Positions 8,362-17,074 of a stretch of 51,370 nt of DNA are shown here, in pieces. Each line of letters begins with the position of its first letter. Position 1 is the stretch's first letter. The stretch is from the NCBI GenBank assembly GCA_012522555.1, contig JAAYKG010000101.1, positions 1 through 51,370 of the forward strand, written 5' to 3'. This DNA comes from Armatimonadota bacterium (GTDB taxonomy: Bacteria; Armatimonadota; UBA5829). The position numbers and the translations under genes are program-made. The notes beneath the pieces were generated by a model. The model was not told where the DNA came from. It did no database searches and worked only from the letters and a program-made list of their open reading frames with translations.

Positions 8362-8916
8362 TTAGCTCAAATATTTCTCTTCCACCCGATCTAACAGCGC
8401 GTGATACGCCTCATGCACCCCCGGACCTATCCTTTGTTCTTCTATTTCTTCGAACCCTTCAGCCAGCTCCTCGTGCTGGTTAGGAGTCAAGTATTGTTCA
8501 GCCATTGGAAACAGCACGTTGTTTTCTTTGAAGATATGAGCAGTCAGCAGTTCGGCATAGCCACGCGCCCCATCTGCGAAGGCTGCGCTAGCCGCCGGGC
8601 TATCCGACCGCAGCCCCGGCAGCGCATCAGCCATAGCCGCGATATATTTTCGCCCCTGCACATGATCGTCAAGCATCACTCCGATAGGCCCTCCCTCCCT
8701 GGGAATGCCCGCTCGTTCGAGAGCAGGAAACAGCAGGTCTTCCTCTTTGCCGTGGTGGCATTTATCGGCGAAAGTGCGCAAAAAGTCTACGATCTGGTCT
8801 ACATCATCTATATCAAGCGACTGGCCTGCTTCGGCGTCGTCTGCCAAACGCCCGAGTACACCGAGAGCCACTTTTATCCCCTCGTGCTCATTCCGAAGGT
8901 CATCAGTTGCATACAT
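8362..8916 (-). CDS. Hemerythrin HHE domain protein
   Basis: 184-aa four-helix hemerythrin-like protein that would bind a di-iron centre. The HHE-type ligands appear in order: NEHEGIK near 9-15, CHHGKEEDLLFP near 53-64, DHVQGRKY near 84-91, and HIFKENNVLFP near 130-140. Family members sense or buffer oxygen, nitric oxide or iron; this fits an anaerobe that also carries superoxide dismutase. GGAGG lies 10 bases upstream of the ATG at 8914-8916. It is transcribed divergently from the methylase gene across 88 bp. Confidence 0.88.
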   Translation of the reverse strand: MYATDDLRNEHEGIKVALGVLGRLADDAEAGQSLDIDDVDQIVDFLRTFADKCHHGKEEDLLFPALERAGIPREGGPIGVMLDDHVQGRKYIAAMADALPGLRSDSPAASAAFADGARGYAELLTAHIFKENNVLFPMAEQYLTPNQHEELAEGFEEIEEQRIGPGVHEAYHALLDRVEEKYLS

Positions 8917-8992
8917 AACGCAGCCTCCATTAGCGTGATATTATGAGCTATTTATCCAAGAAAGACAGGCTATCAAACCCATCCATAGATGA

Positions 8993-8998
8993 TATAAT
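8993..8998 (+). promoter_or_regulatory. -10 box for a leaderless methylase transcript
   Basis: Perfect TATAAT with only 6 nt before the ATG at 9005, so transcription should begin at or next to the start codon. No good -35 is visible (CTATCA at 17-bp spacing). Confidence 0.55.
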
Positions 8999-9004
8999 CA
9001 GGAT

Positions 9005-9808
9005 ATGCGTAAAAACCCACACTATACAGATATCGAAATAGCTCGTTGGCGAGAATATGAAGATGTGCTCACGGATTCGCTGTGGTTGATGTCATCCAGG
9101 CATACCGGCAATGGGCATAAGCTGGACTATCACGGCAACTTTATCCCCCAAATCGCAAATCAGATGTTCAGGCGATACACCAAGGAGGGGGAGATAGTGG
9201 TCGATTGGTTTTTAGGCTCTGGGACATCGGCAATCGAAGCAGTGAATCTGAGCAGAAAACTGGTCGGCGTCGAGCTGAAGCCCGAACTCATCGAACACGT
9301 CGCGGCTAAGCTGCCCGAAGAAGCCCTCGAGCATTCAATCAGGCTGCTATGTGGAGACAGCACGAATGCCGAAACTGCGGACAATGTGCGGGGGCGACTA
9401 GCTGAATTGGGTTCAGAAAAAGCCCATCTAGCGATCCTGCATCCGCCTTATGCTGATATTATACGATTCAGCGAGCACAAATCCGACCTTTCCAACTGCA
9501 CCTCGATTGCAGATTTTCTGGATAGCTTCCAGCAAGTCGCCCAAAACGCCTACGACACGCTTGAGAACGGCAGATTCGCAGTGCTGGTGATCGGTGACAA
9601 ATACTCCGCCGGAGAGCTGGAGCCGCTTGGTTTTCAGTGTATGCAGCGAATGAACGACGTCGGCTTTAAGACTAAATCGATCATCGTGAAAAATATCGAA
9701 GGCAACGAAGTAGCCAAAGGAAAAAACACCAATCTCTGGCGCTATCGCGCACTGGCCGGCGGGTTTTATATATTCAAACACGAATATGTGATAGTCTTTT
9801 TCAAGTAA
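9005..9808 (+). CDS. Orphan DNA methyltransferase with permuted N4/N6 motif order
   Basis: 267-aa SAM-dependent DNA methylase of the N4/N6 type. The SAM-binding motif I is DWFLGSGTSAIEA (67-79), preceded by a GHKLDYHGNFIPQIANQ segment typical of the C-terminal half of beta-class enzymes. The catalytic motif IV follows it as HPPY (146-149), where most relatives have DPPY, NPPY or SPPY. Motif I before IV is the reverse of the usual beta-class order, so the protein resembles a circular permutation. There is no restriction gene nearby, so it is probably a solitary methylase. No Shine-Dalgarno is present; a TATAAT box 6 nt upstream suggests a leaderless message. Confidence 0.8.
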   Translation: MRKNPHYTDIEIARWREYEDVLTDSLWLMSSRHTGNGHKLDYHGNFIPQIANQMFRRYTKEGEIVVDWFLGSGTSAIEAVNLSRKLVGVELKPELIEHVAAKLPEEALEHSIRLLCGDSTNAETADNVRGRLAELGSEKAHLAILHPPYADIIRFSEHKSDLSNCTSIADFLDSFQQVAQNAYDTLENGRFAVLVIGDKYSAGELEPLGFQCMQRMNDVGFKTKSIIVKNIEGNEVAKGKNTNLWRYRALAGGFYIFKHEYVIVFFK

Positions 9809-9859
9809 ATATTCGTCGGGCTTGATTGCCTGTGTAGTTTTTTACGGGGGACTTGCAAC

Positions 9860-10228
9860 GTGTTACAAATTATTCTTTATTTGGCGCTTGGAGTAATTGC
9901 GGGCGCTGCGAGCGGGTTGACCGGAATCGGAGGGGCGACGATTCTTCTCCCGGCATTTCTTCTGATCAGCAAATTCAATCAACATACCGCCCAGGGAACG
10001 ACACTGGCGATGATGGTCCCGCCTATTGGTTTGCTCGCAGCCTTGACATACTACAGGGCAGGTTTCGTCGACCTTCGGGTCGCAGGGCTTACGGCGCTTG
10101 GCTTCCTCTTTGGCGGGTTGATCGGCGCAAAATATGCGATCACCATGCCCGGATACGTGCTTCAAAAGATATTCGGAGTCGCTCTGCTGATCATCGCCTT
10201 AAGAGTGATTATCGAAAAACGTCCTTAG
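9860..10228 (+). CDS. Half-size TauE/SafE-type exporter
   Basis: 122-aa membrane protein with four predicted helices, covering only one half of the usual TauE/SafE (DUF81) permease. The signature GAASGLTGIGGATILLPAFL (about 15-35) is intact. Half-size members are known and are expected to dimerise into a full exporter of sulfite or organosulfonates; the substrate here is inference. The start is GTG at 9860 with GGGGG 9-13 bases upstream. The stop codon overlaps the stop of the convergent NuoE-like gene in a shared TTAG. Confidence 0.85.
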   Translation: MLQIILYLALGVIAGAASGLTGIGGATILLPAFLLISKFNQHTAQGTTLAMMVPPIGLLAALTYYRAGFVDLRVAGLTALGFLFGGLIGAKYAITMPGYVLQKIFGVALLIIALRVIIEKRP

Positions 10229-10719
10229 CTCGATTCAGCGGATTTATATTCTTTGATTACCGCAAGCATCTGCTCCGGGTCGACTTTTGGATAGACCCTG
10301 TCGTCCACCGTAACCACAGGCGCGAGGCCGCAGGCGCCCACGCAGCGCGTCTCATCGAGGGTAAAGAGATTATCCTTGCTGGTCTCGCCCGGTTTGATGT
10401 CGAGTTCATCCTCGATCACTTCAAGCAACTTGCCGGCGCCTCGAATGTAGCAAGCCGTGCCCATACACACGCTCAAGCGGTGCTTGCCCTGCGGGACGAG
10501 TTTGAAGTAGCTATAGAACGTCGCCACACCATATATCTCGGCTGTGGGGACTAACGTGGTGTTTGAAACGTGATCCATAACATCTTTGCTAAGATAGCCA
10601 TACAGATTCTGTGCATGGTGAAGAATGGCAATCAGTGACGACTGCGGATGAATCGGGTCGTAAACGCTGTTGATATATTGGCTCAGTTCTTCGAATTTAT
10701 TTTCGCATGTGCAGGACAT
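10225..10719 (-). CDS. Stand-alone NuoE-like [2Fe-2S] protein
   Basis: 164-aa thioredoxin-fold [2Fe-2S] protein homologous to NuoE/HydC. An N-terminal helical part contains IAILHHAQNLYGYLSKDVM, and IYGVATFYSYF precedes the cluster domain. Cluster cysteines are in CMGTAC and in CVGACGLAP. ATG at 10717-10719 is preferred: GGGGAT lies at a good distance, whereas the ATG six codons earlier has none. No NuoF-like partner is adjacent. It lies 54 bp downstream of the lpd gene on the same strand, so they may be co-transcribed. It may pass electrons between NADH and ferredoxin together with a subunit encoded elsewhere, but this is inference. Confidence 0.88.
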   Translation of the reverse strand: MSCTCENKFEELSQYINSVYDPIHPQSSLIAILHHAQNLYGYLSKDVMDHVSNTTLVPTAEIYGVATFYSYFKLVPQGKHRLSVCMGTACYIRGAGKLLEVIEDELDIKPGETSKDNLFTLDETRCVGACGLAPVVTVDDRVYPKVDPEQMLAVIKEYKSAESS

Positions 10720-10773
10720 AAAAATCCCCATTTCCAATCACAAAATCGGCGCAGATGCGCCTCGTCGATCTGG

Positions 10774-12303
10774 CTATTTATGAATCGCGCGTCCAAGCGC
10801 GTCGTAACCGGCTTCCTGGGTGGCCTCTGAAAGGGTCGGGTGCGGGTGGATGCTGGCGACCAATTCGTCGACCGTAAGTTCGTTTCTCATCGCGACCACA
10901 GCTTCAGAAATCATATCTGTAACATGCGGGCCGACCATATGGACTCCAAGAATTTCACCATATTTTGGTTCGGTAATAATTTTCACGAAGCCATCAATTC
11001 CCCCGATCGCCATCGCTTTACTATTGTGCCGAAACGCGAATTTGCCGACACGGACTTCTTTGCAGCGTTCACGAGCCTGCTCTTCGGTCAAACCCACCGA
11101 AGCACATTCAGGGGTGGTATAGACACACGCCGGGATCGCACCGTAGTCCATACGCGAATCCATCCCCAAAGCATGTTCCACAGCGGCAATGCACTCAGTC
11201 CACCCAACGTGTGCAAGCATCGGCTCCCCCGTGCAATCGCCGGCCGCGTATATGCCGACGACATTCGTGCGCATGTGCTCGTCCACCAATATCCGCCCGC
11301 GGTCGTGCTTGACTCCGACTTCGTCGAGTCCGATATCCTCGGTCGCGGGCTTGCGGCCTATCGCAACGAGCACTTTCTCGAACTCTCGGGTCTGCTCTTT
11401 GTCCCCGGTTTTTATGCTAACGCGCTTTCCGGTCGGGATATCCTCGGCGCTGACCACGGTGGAATCCAGCATAAACTTGATACCGGCTTTTTTTAGGGAT
11501 TTCATGAGTTCATTCGCTGTCTCTGTGTCCGCGGCAGGGAGTATCTGAGATTTCATCTCGACAATCAGCACCTCGCTGCCCAGCCGAGAGAGGGTAAATC
11601 CCGCCTCCAGACCGATCGCCCCGGCTCCAATGACAAGCAACGACGATGGAATGGAATCAAACGATAGAGCCTCGGTGCTGGTCCAAACCTTTTCCCCGAT
11701 CTCGAAACCCGGCATCGGAAGCAGAGCCGTCTTCGAGCCTGTCGCTATTATGATTTTACCGCCGCGAATGACCTCGACACCGTTTTCCGTATCTACCGTC
11801 ACGGTATTCGGATCCACGATGCGGCCGAATCCTCGCACCAGCCTGATTTGGTTCTTCTTGAACAAACTTTCGACGCCGCCGACCAGGCGCTTTACGGTAG
11901 AGTCTTTGTGCGCCATTATGGTGGGGATGTCGATAGAGTAGCCCTGGGTATTGACTCCGAAATTCGCGCCGGATTTTACTGTATCCGCTACCGCGACGCA
12001 GGCGAGCAGCACCTTCGTTGGCACACATCCGATGTTCAGGCAGGTGCCGCCGACGGAGCCTTTCTCAACGATCACAACCCGAGCGCCCAACTGAGCAGCC
12101 CGTATCGCTCCAACATAGCCCGCAGGTCCGGATCCGAGCACGATGATATCCGCATCGCGCTCTGCTGATTCCTGAAGCTGCTCGGCAATTGCAGGATGCA
12201 CCTGGCCGGAGGTTTCCTCCGTATTTAAGAGAGAAAGAGGCTCCATAATTCCAGGCGTGGTCATCGTAGACGCATTGGCGTGCAAGTTAGCTTTGTCAGT
12301 CAC
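10774..12303 (-). CDS. lpdA: Dihydrolipoyl dehydrogenase (E3 / glycine cleavage L-protein)
   Basis: 509-aa FAD-dependent disulfide reductase that reoxidises the lipoyl arm of GcvH or 2-oxoacid dehydrogenases with NAD+. The FAD loop VLGSGPAGYVGA begins near 55, the redox pair sits in GGTCLNIGCVPTK (Cys88, Cys93), and the C-terminal HPHPTLSEA carries the catalytic His-Glu pair. About 50 residues precede the FAD loop, which is unusual; they do not look like a lipoyl domain. The GTG at 12301-12303 has AGGAG 7 bases upstream. The gene is separate from but same-strand as the gcv operon 3.3 kb away, the likely user. Confidence 0.93.
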   Translation of the reverse strand: MTDKANLHANASTMTTPGIMEPLSLLNTEETSGQVHPAIAEQLQESAERDADIIVLGSGPAGYVGAIRAAQLGARVVIVEKGSVGGTCLNIGCVPTKVLLACVAVADTVKSGANFGVNTQGYSIDIPTIMAHKDSTVKRLVGGVESLFKKNQIRLVRGFGRIVDPNTVTVDTENGVEVIRGGKIIIATGSKTALLPMPGFEIGEKVWTSTEALSFDSIPSSLLVIGAGAIGLEAGFTLSRLGSEVLIVEMKSQILPAADTETANELMKSLKKAGIKFMLDSTVVSAEDIPTGKRVSIKTGDKEQTREFEKVLVAIGRKPATEDIGLDEVGVKHDRGRILVDEHMRTNVVGIYAAGDCTGEPMLAHVGWTECIAAVEHALGMDSRMDYGAIPACVYTTPECASVGLTEEQARERCKEVRVGKFAFRHNSKAMAIGGIDGFVKIITEPKYGEILGVHMVGPHVTDMISEAVVAMRNELTVDELVASIHPHPTLSEATQEAGYDALGRAIHK

Positions 12304-12552
12304 GAGTATCTCCTCTCAAACAGGTGCAAATTCGCTCACATGCTAACACAAATAGACCAAACAGGGAATAGGAATTTCTCTTGAAATCAGGGCTTGCGCA
12401 CCAAAACAAAGCTTACCCCTCGTGAGAGAGATTAGTCAAAACCCACCCTCGTCGAATCAATTCAAGCAGGTAGAACTCAGCTTAGTGTAGAATGATACTG
12501 CCGACACATCAATTTCGGGCTATCTGAACTGGATGGCGGAAGCGGGCAGAAT

Positions 12553-13593
12553 ATGAATGAAACTCGAGTTGGGATATTGGGATTTGCCCACGGGCACGTG
12601 GGAATGTATTGTATGCAGTGGCGGGGTCGACCGGAGCTTGGAATTGAACTGGTCGCGGGATGGGATCACGACCCCGACCGCGCCTCCTCTAACTGCAACA
12701 CGTTTGAAATCTCGTGTGAGGCATCGATTGAATCTCTGTTAGGGCGGCACGATGTCGACGCAGTAGTCATCGCTGCCGAAACGTCGATGCACGCCGACCT
12801 CGTGGAAAAAGCGGCTGCGGCTGGTAAAGCAATTGTGTTGCAAAAGCCTATTTCTCTGACCATGCAAGAGGCGGATCGTATCGCAGAGGCAATAAACGGT
12901 AATAATGTGCCATTTACGATGGCCTGGCAGATGCGCGTGGATGCGCACAACATTCAAGCTAAACGACTGTTGGAGTCAGGGGAGTTCGGCAAACTGTTTA
13001 TGATTCGCCGCCGCCACTGCCTGGGGACACAATATATGAGCGGTTTCGACAAGCTTTGGCACGTCAAACCCGAGCTGAATCGTGATATATTCGCCGACGA
13101 CGCCGCCCATCCCATTGATTTTATTTACTGGATGCTGGGGATGCCTGTCAGCGTGATGGCGGAGATGGACACTCTGCTAAACCCTGCTGTTCCCAACGAC
13201 AACGCCATAGCAATCTATCGCTATGCTGATGGGACATTTGCTGAGGTTTCGTGCTCGTTTGTTGCGCCGGGCGGAGAGAACACGCTTGAGATTATCTGTG
13301 AAAAAGGGGTTATAATCGGCAACTACGGCGACGCCCCCAGCAACGCCCTCAAGCCTGCGGGCGCTCCTCAACTCAAATGGTATAAACACGGCGACCCCGG
13401 CTGGACCAACAGTGAGCTTCCGGAGATAACCAACCAGGGCGAGCGGATCGCGGGCCTTGCCGCGCCGATTGCCGAGTATCTGCAAGGCAAGCGGCCTGCC
13501 ATAGCGACTGCAGAGCAGGGCAGAGATGTGCTGAAACTCGTTCAGGCGTGCTATGATTCGGCCGAGCAGGGCCGCAGGATCACCATCGACTGA
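12553..13593 (+). CDS. Gfo/Idh/MocA family oxidoreductase
   Basis: 346-aa NAD(P)-dependent sugar or inositol oxidoreductase. The Rossmann loop GILGFAHGHVGM is at 7-18. The motif normally reading EKP is QKP (97-99), keeping the catalytic-type lysine. DDAAHPIDF supplies the downstream His and Asp of the active site. The C-terminal half is the expected alpha/beta domain. A possible -10 TAGAAT lies at 12488-12493. The membrane protein gene follows 101 bp later on the same strand, which suggests joint sugar uptake and oxidation, but the substrate is unknown. Confidence 0.88.
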   Translation: MNETRVGILGFAHGHVGMYCMQWRGRPELGIELVAGWDHDPDRASSNCNTFEISCEASIESLLGRHDVDAVVIAAETSMHADLVEKAAAAGKAIVLQKPISLTMQEADRIAEAINGNNVPFTMAWQMRVDAHNIQAKRLLESGEFGKLFMIRRRHCLGTQYMSGFDKLWHVKPELNRDIFADDAAHPIDFIYWMLGMPVSVMAEMDTLLNPAVPNDNAIAIYRYADGTFAEVSCSFVAPGGENTLEIICEKGVIIGNYGDAPSNALKPAGAPQLKWYKHGDPGWTNSELPEITNQGERIAGLAAPIAEYLQGKRPAIATAEQGRDVLKLVQACYDSAEQGRRITID

Positions 13594-13694
13594 CGTGAAT
13601 TAACGCAGGCATGTGCAGCGTATATATCGAATGCCAATATAGATCAAGCCAAGGCAGGCCTTAACACCGAAATGACAATTAGCACAATATTTGT

Positions 13695-15623
13695 TTGTGC
13701 GTCAGCCCTGAGACCGATGGTGAAACAGTGTCCGTTACGCCTACAATAAAACCCAAAAAAACCGATAATAAAATCCCACAAGGCCCGTCACGGCTCGGAT
13801 TAGCCACCCTTTTTGGGGTCATACTGGCGCCGCTGGCTTGTATTGTGGTGTTTCGAGCCGAGATACTGCTCAGGTCCGCTGATCTGGCTTCCATATCGCT
13901 GACGTTTCCTGGCGTATGGGTGCTGCTCGGTATGCTGATTGTGCGGATGTTTTATAAAAAGGTGTCCCGACGGGCGATGCTGCTCGTATACGCAACCGTC
14001 GCCGCCACCATCGGGATCTGCACAATGGGGATGGTGCAGTTTCTGATAACCACGATCCTGGCGCCCTGGCAATTCGCCACCGCAAATAATAGATTCGACC
14101 AATTTTGGAGCCATATCCCATCGTGGGTTGCACCTCGCGGGGATGAGGTGATGAAAGGCTTCTGGCTGGGGAATGCGAACTTGTATGACCCTGCCATCTG
14201 GCGCGCGTGGGTGGTGCCGATGCTCGCGTGGGGCGGTTTTTTGCTGGCGCTTCTGGCGGCACAGTATTGTCTGGCGCATTTGTTTTACCCTCGGTGGTCT
14301 CGCGAAGAGCGGCTAACATTCCCGATAGTCCAACTCCCGCTTATGTTGACCGAACCGGGAGGGGTCGGGAAAAAGGCGTTGCTGCTTGGCGCCGGAGTGG
14401 CGATCGTTTTGCAGGGGATGAGCGCGTTGAACTTCATCTATCCGTGGATTCCCGCTATCCGAACCCTGCCGACGGAGTTTGGCCAATATCTGCCGCAGTC
14501 TATGGCGAGTATGCGTCCGCTATATATCGCGTTTTATCCCTGCGTGATCGGCCTGTCCGCGCTGGTGCCGACAAACATCCTGTATTCGTGCGTGTTTTGT
14601 TTTTGGCTGGTGAAATTGGAGAATCTCGGCGGGAGCCTGGCGGGGCTGGAGGCCGGGGGGATGGGCTTCCCATATCCGGCTGAACAGGGTCAGGGAGCCG
14701 TTCTGGCTTTCGCGCTCATCGTGCTCTGGTCTGCTCGCAGATCGCTAAAAAGCTCGCTTATCAGCGATCAGGACAGGGGATATTGGATAACATTCACTCT
14801 GGCGATGGCTGTGCTTGTCACTTTCGGGGTCGCGCTGGGAATGAGGCCCCTCGTATCGATAATGCTGTTCGGGCTATTCATGTTGTTTATGATCGGTGGG
14901 GGATGGGTTCGCGCGGCAGTGGGAATGGTTTGGAACCCGGGCAACGACGTGGGCTGGTTTCCGAGGACTTTTCTCGGGGCCGGGAGCACGATACCGGAAG
15001 GTGTGGGAATGGCCTACACGCGCTGGTTTTCGTTCGGCGATTTCAGAGCACACGCCCTGCCGACTTATGCCGACACGATGCGCATATCGGAGTCGGGCGG
15101 AATAGACCGCAAGCAACTGGTGAGCGCAATCGCCATCGCTTCGGTGTTGAGTATAATCGCCAGCCTGTGGTGTGCGCTGGATGTATATTATCGCTACGGC
15201 GCAGCGACGGCAAAGAGCGACTGGTGGCGAGTATACCAGGGGCGCGAAGGCTTCAACGTACTACGCGCCACACTAGACGGCGTCGCGCCCAAGACAGGGC
15301 TGGTTCATTTTATAGCCATGATATGGGGCGCTGGGATGGTTGTGTTGTTCTATGTCGCCAATCTCAGAGTATCCTGGTGGCCGTTTCACCCTGTTGGATT
15401 CGTGCTCGCGCAGATTCGCATGTTCGATTGGTTATGGCTGCCGATGCTGATCGCGGCCACGGCCAAATCAGCTATGCTGCGAACCGGCGGGTTGAAGATG
15501 TATAAACGCGCAATGCCGTTTTTCCTCGGCCTAGTGCTCGGCGATTATGTGATAAGCGGCTTGCTTACACTGCTCAGGTGGTGGCTGTCCACGCCGATGT
15601 ATAAATCTTTCCCTATCGATTAG
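13695..15623 (+). CDS. DUF6785/DUF6784-type polytopic membrane protein
   Basis: 642-aa integral membrane protein with about 12-14 hydrophobic segments and a short charged cytoplasmic N-terminus. It resembles the DUF6785/DUF6784 proteins, distantly OPT-transporter-like, that I associate with Armatimonadota and Planctomycetota, often near carbohydrate genes. Conserved-looking loops include YPRWSREERLTFPIVQLPL near 197-215, PYPAEQGQGAV in the middle and NFIYPWIPAIRTLP near 249-262. A transport role is inference. The TTG start at 13695 is poorly supported; a GTG at 13728 is an alternative. The stop overlaps the stop of the convergent gcvPB in TTAG. Confidence 0.72.
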   Translation: MCVSPETDGETVSVTPTIKPKKTDNKIPQGPSRLGLATLFGVILAPLACIVVFRAEILLRSADLASISLTFPGVWVLLGMLIVRMFYKKVSRRAMLLVYATVAATIGICTMGMVQFLITTILAPWQFATANNRFDQFWSHIPSWVAPRGDEVMKGFWLGNANLYDPAIWRAWVVPMLAWGGFLLALLAAQYCLAHLFYPRWSREERLTFPIVQLPLMLTEPGGVGKKALLLGAGVAIVLQGMSALNFIYPWIPAIRTLPTEFGQYLPQSMASMRPLYIAFYPCVIGLSALVPTNILYSCVFCFWLVKLENLGGSLAGLEAGGMGFPYPAEQGQGAVLAFALIVLWSARRSLKSSLISDQDRGYWITFTLAMAVLVTFGVALGMRPLVSIMLFGLFMLFMIGGGWVRAAVGMVWNPGNDVGWFPRTFLGAGSTIPEGVGMAYTRWFSFGDFRAHALPTYADTMRISESGGIDRKQLVSAIAIASVLSIIASLWCALDVYYRYGAATAKSDWWRVYQGREGFNVLRATLDGVAPKTGLVHFIAMIWGAGMVVLFYVANLRVSWWPFHPVGFVLAQIRMFDWLWLPMLIAATAKSAMLRTGGLKMYKRAMPFFLGLVLGDYVISGLLTLLRWWLSTPMYKSFPID

Positions 15624-17074
15624 CCCTCGGGGTTATACTGCAGCACGGGTTTTCGTGCCGCAGTCGCCTCATCAAGCCGCCTGACCGGCGTGTTGTGTGG
15701 GGCCGAGTGCAGTATATCCGGGTCGGTCTCAGCTTCGCGCGCTATCGTCAACATCGCCTCTATGAAGCTGTCCAGGGTTTCGATGCTCTCGGTTTCCGTC
15801 GGTTCGATCATCAGCGCCTCCGGCACAATAAGCGGGAAGTAGATGGTAGGCGGATGATAGCCGAAGTCGATCAGCCGCTTGGCGATGTCCAGAGCCTTGA
15901 CCCCGAGTTCTTTTTGTTTGGATGCGGAAGCGACGAACTCGTGCATGCATCGAGTGTTGTGAGGCACTTCATAAGCATCGCTAAGTTTGCTCATCAGATA
16001 ATTGGCGTTCAGGACCGCATTCTCGCTCACGTTTTTAAGCCCATCTCCGCCCTGGCTCAAAATGTAGACACACGCTCGTAGCACAATGGCGATATTACCA
16101 TAATATCCGTGAACCCGCCCTATCGAGTCACGGGAACCATAGTCGAGAAAATATCGCTCACCCTGCTTGTTCACATTGGGAACAGGCAGATATGGCGCCA
16201 GAAAACCCTTCACCGCAACAGGACCGGAACCTGGCCCACCGCCGCCGTGTGGTGTCGAAAATGTCTTGTGAAGGTTCAGGTGCATTGCATCAAAGCCGCT
16301 GTCCCCCGGCCGATACCACCCCATCACCGCGTTCATATTCGCGCCGTCGCAGTAGATCAGCGCGCCCGCGTCGTGCACCATCGCGCATATCTCGGCGATC
16401 TGCGACTCGAACAGGCCAAGGGTATTTGGATTGGTCAACATCACCGCTGCGACCTCATCGTTGAGCGCTTCTTTGAGCGCGTCGAGGTCCACTCGGCCGT
16501 CAGGCCCGGACGGCGTCTTTTTTATCCCATAACCACATCTTGCAGCAGTTGCAGGGTTGGTTCCGTGCGACGAATCCGGCACGATGACTATATGCCTATG
16601 CCCCTGCCCGGTCTTTTCATGATGTTTCTTAAAGACCATCATAGCCGTAAACTCGCCCTGGGCCCCCGCCGCGGGCTGAAGCGTGACGGCATCAAACCCT
16701 GTGATGGCTTTGATATATTCCTGGGTGGCATACATCGCAGCGAGCGTGCCCTGGGCCTGCGACTCATCCTGATATGGATGCAATTCAGAAAATCCCGGCA
16801 GCGACGCCAGTTCTTCGTTGATTTTTGGATTATATTTCATCGTACACGAGCCGAGAGGATAAAACCCGCGGTCGACGCTGTAGTTCGCCAGCGACAGCTT
16901 TGTAAAATGGCGGATTACATCGACTTGATTGACCTCCGGCAGCGGCAGATCGTCGCGCAGATTGTCAGAGCCTAGCAACTCCCCCGCACCCGCGCTCGAA
17001 ACATCGGATTCCGGCAGAGCCACGCCGACCCTTCCTGGTGAACTGTATTCAAAAATCGTTTGATCCACGCTCAT
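15620..17074 (-). CDS. gcvPB: Glycine dehydrogenase (decarboxylating) subunit 2
   Basis: 484-aa C-terminal-half subunit of the two-gene P-protein, which decarboxylates glycine with PLP and passes the aminomethyl group to lipoyl-GcvH. The PLP lysine lies in LNLHKTFSTPHGGGGPGSGP and the conserved VDRGFYPLGSCTMKYNPKIN is near the N-terminus. The ATG overlaps the stop of gcvPA (ATGA), so the two subunits are translationally coupled. It is the last gene of gcvT-gcvH-gcvPA-gcvPB. Confidence 0.96.
   Translation of the reverse strand: MSVDQTIFEYSSPGRVGVALPESDVSSAGAGELLGSDNLRDDLPLPEVNQVDVIRHFTKLSLANYSVDRGFYPLGSCTMKYNPKINEELASLPGFSELHPYQDESQAQGTLAAMYATQEYIKAITGFDAVTLQPAAGAQGEFTAMMVFKKHHEKTGQGHRHIVIVPDSSHGTNPATAARCGYGIKKTPSGPDGRVDLDALKEALNDEVAAVMLTNPNTLGLFESQIAEICAMVHDAGALIYCDGANMNAVMGWYRPGDSGFDAMHLNLHKTFSTPHGGGGPGSGPVAVKGFLAPYLPVPNVNKQGERYFLDYGSRDSIGRVHGYYGNIAIVLRACVYILSQGGDGLKNVSENAVLNANYLMSKLSDAYEVPHNTRCMHEFVASASKQKELGVKALDIAKRLIDFGYHPPTIYFPLIVPEALMIEPTETESIETLDSFIEAMLTIAREAETDPDILHSAPHNTPVRRLDEATAARKPVLQYNPEG

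Noticed and set aside
9005-9808. Restriction-modification system
   Set aside because: Neighbouring genes are a hemerythrin and an exporter; no endonuclease-like reading frame is close.
10225-10719. Remnant of a complex I (nuo) operon
   Set aside because: No other nuo-type subunit is near; only lpd is adjacent.
12485-12495. Full promoter for the Gfo/Idh/MocA gene
   Set aside because: The TAGAAT at 12488-12493 is good but no -35 hexamer lies at a suitable distance, so it was mentioned only in the gene entry.
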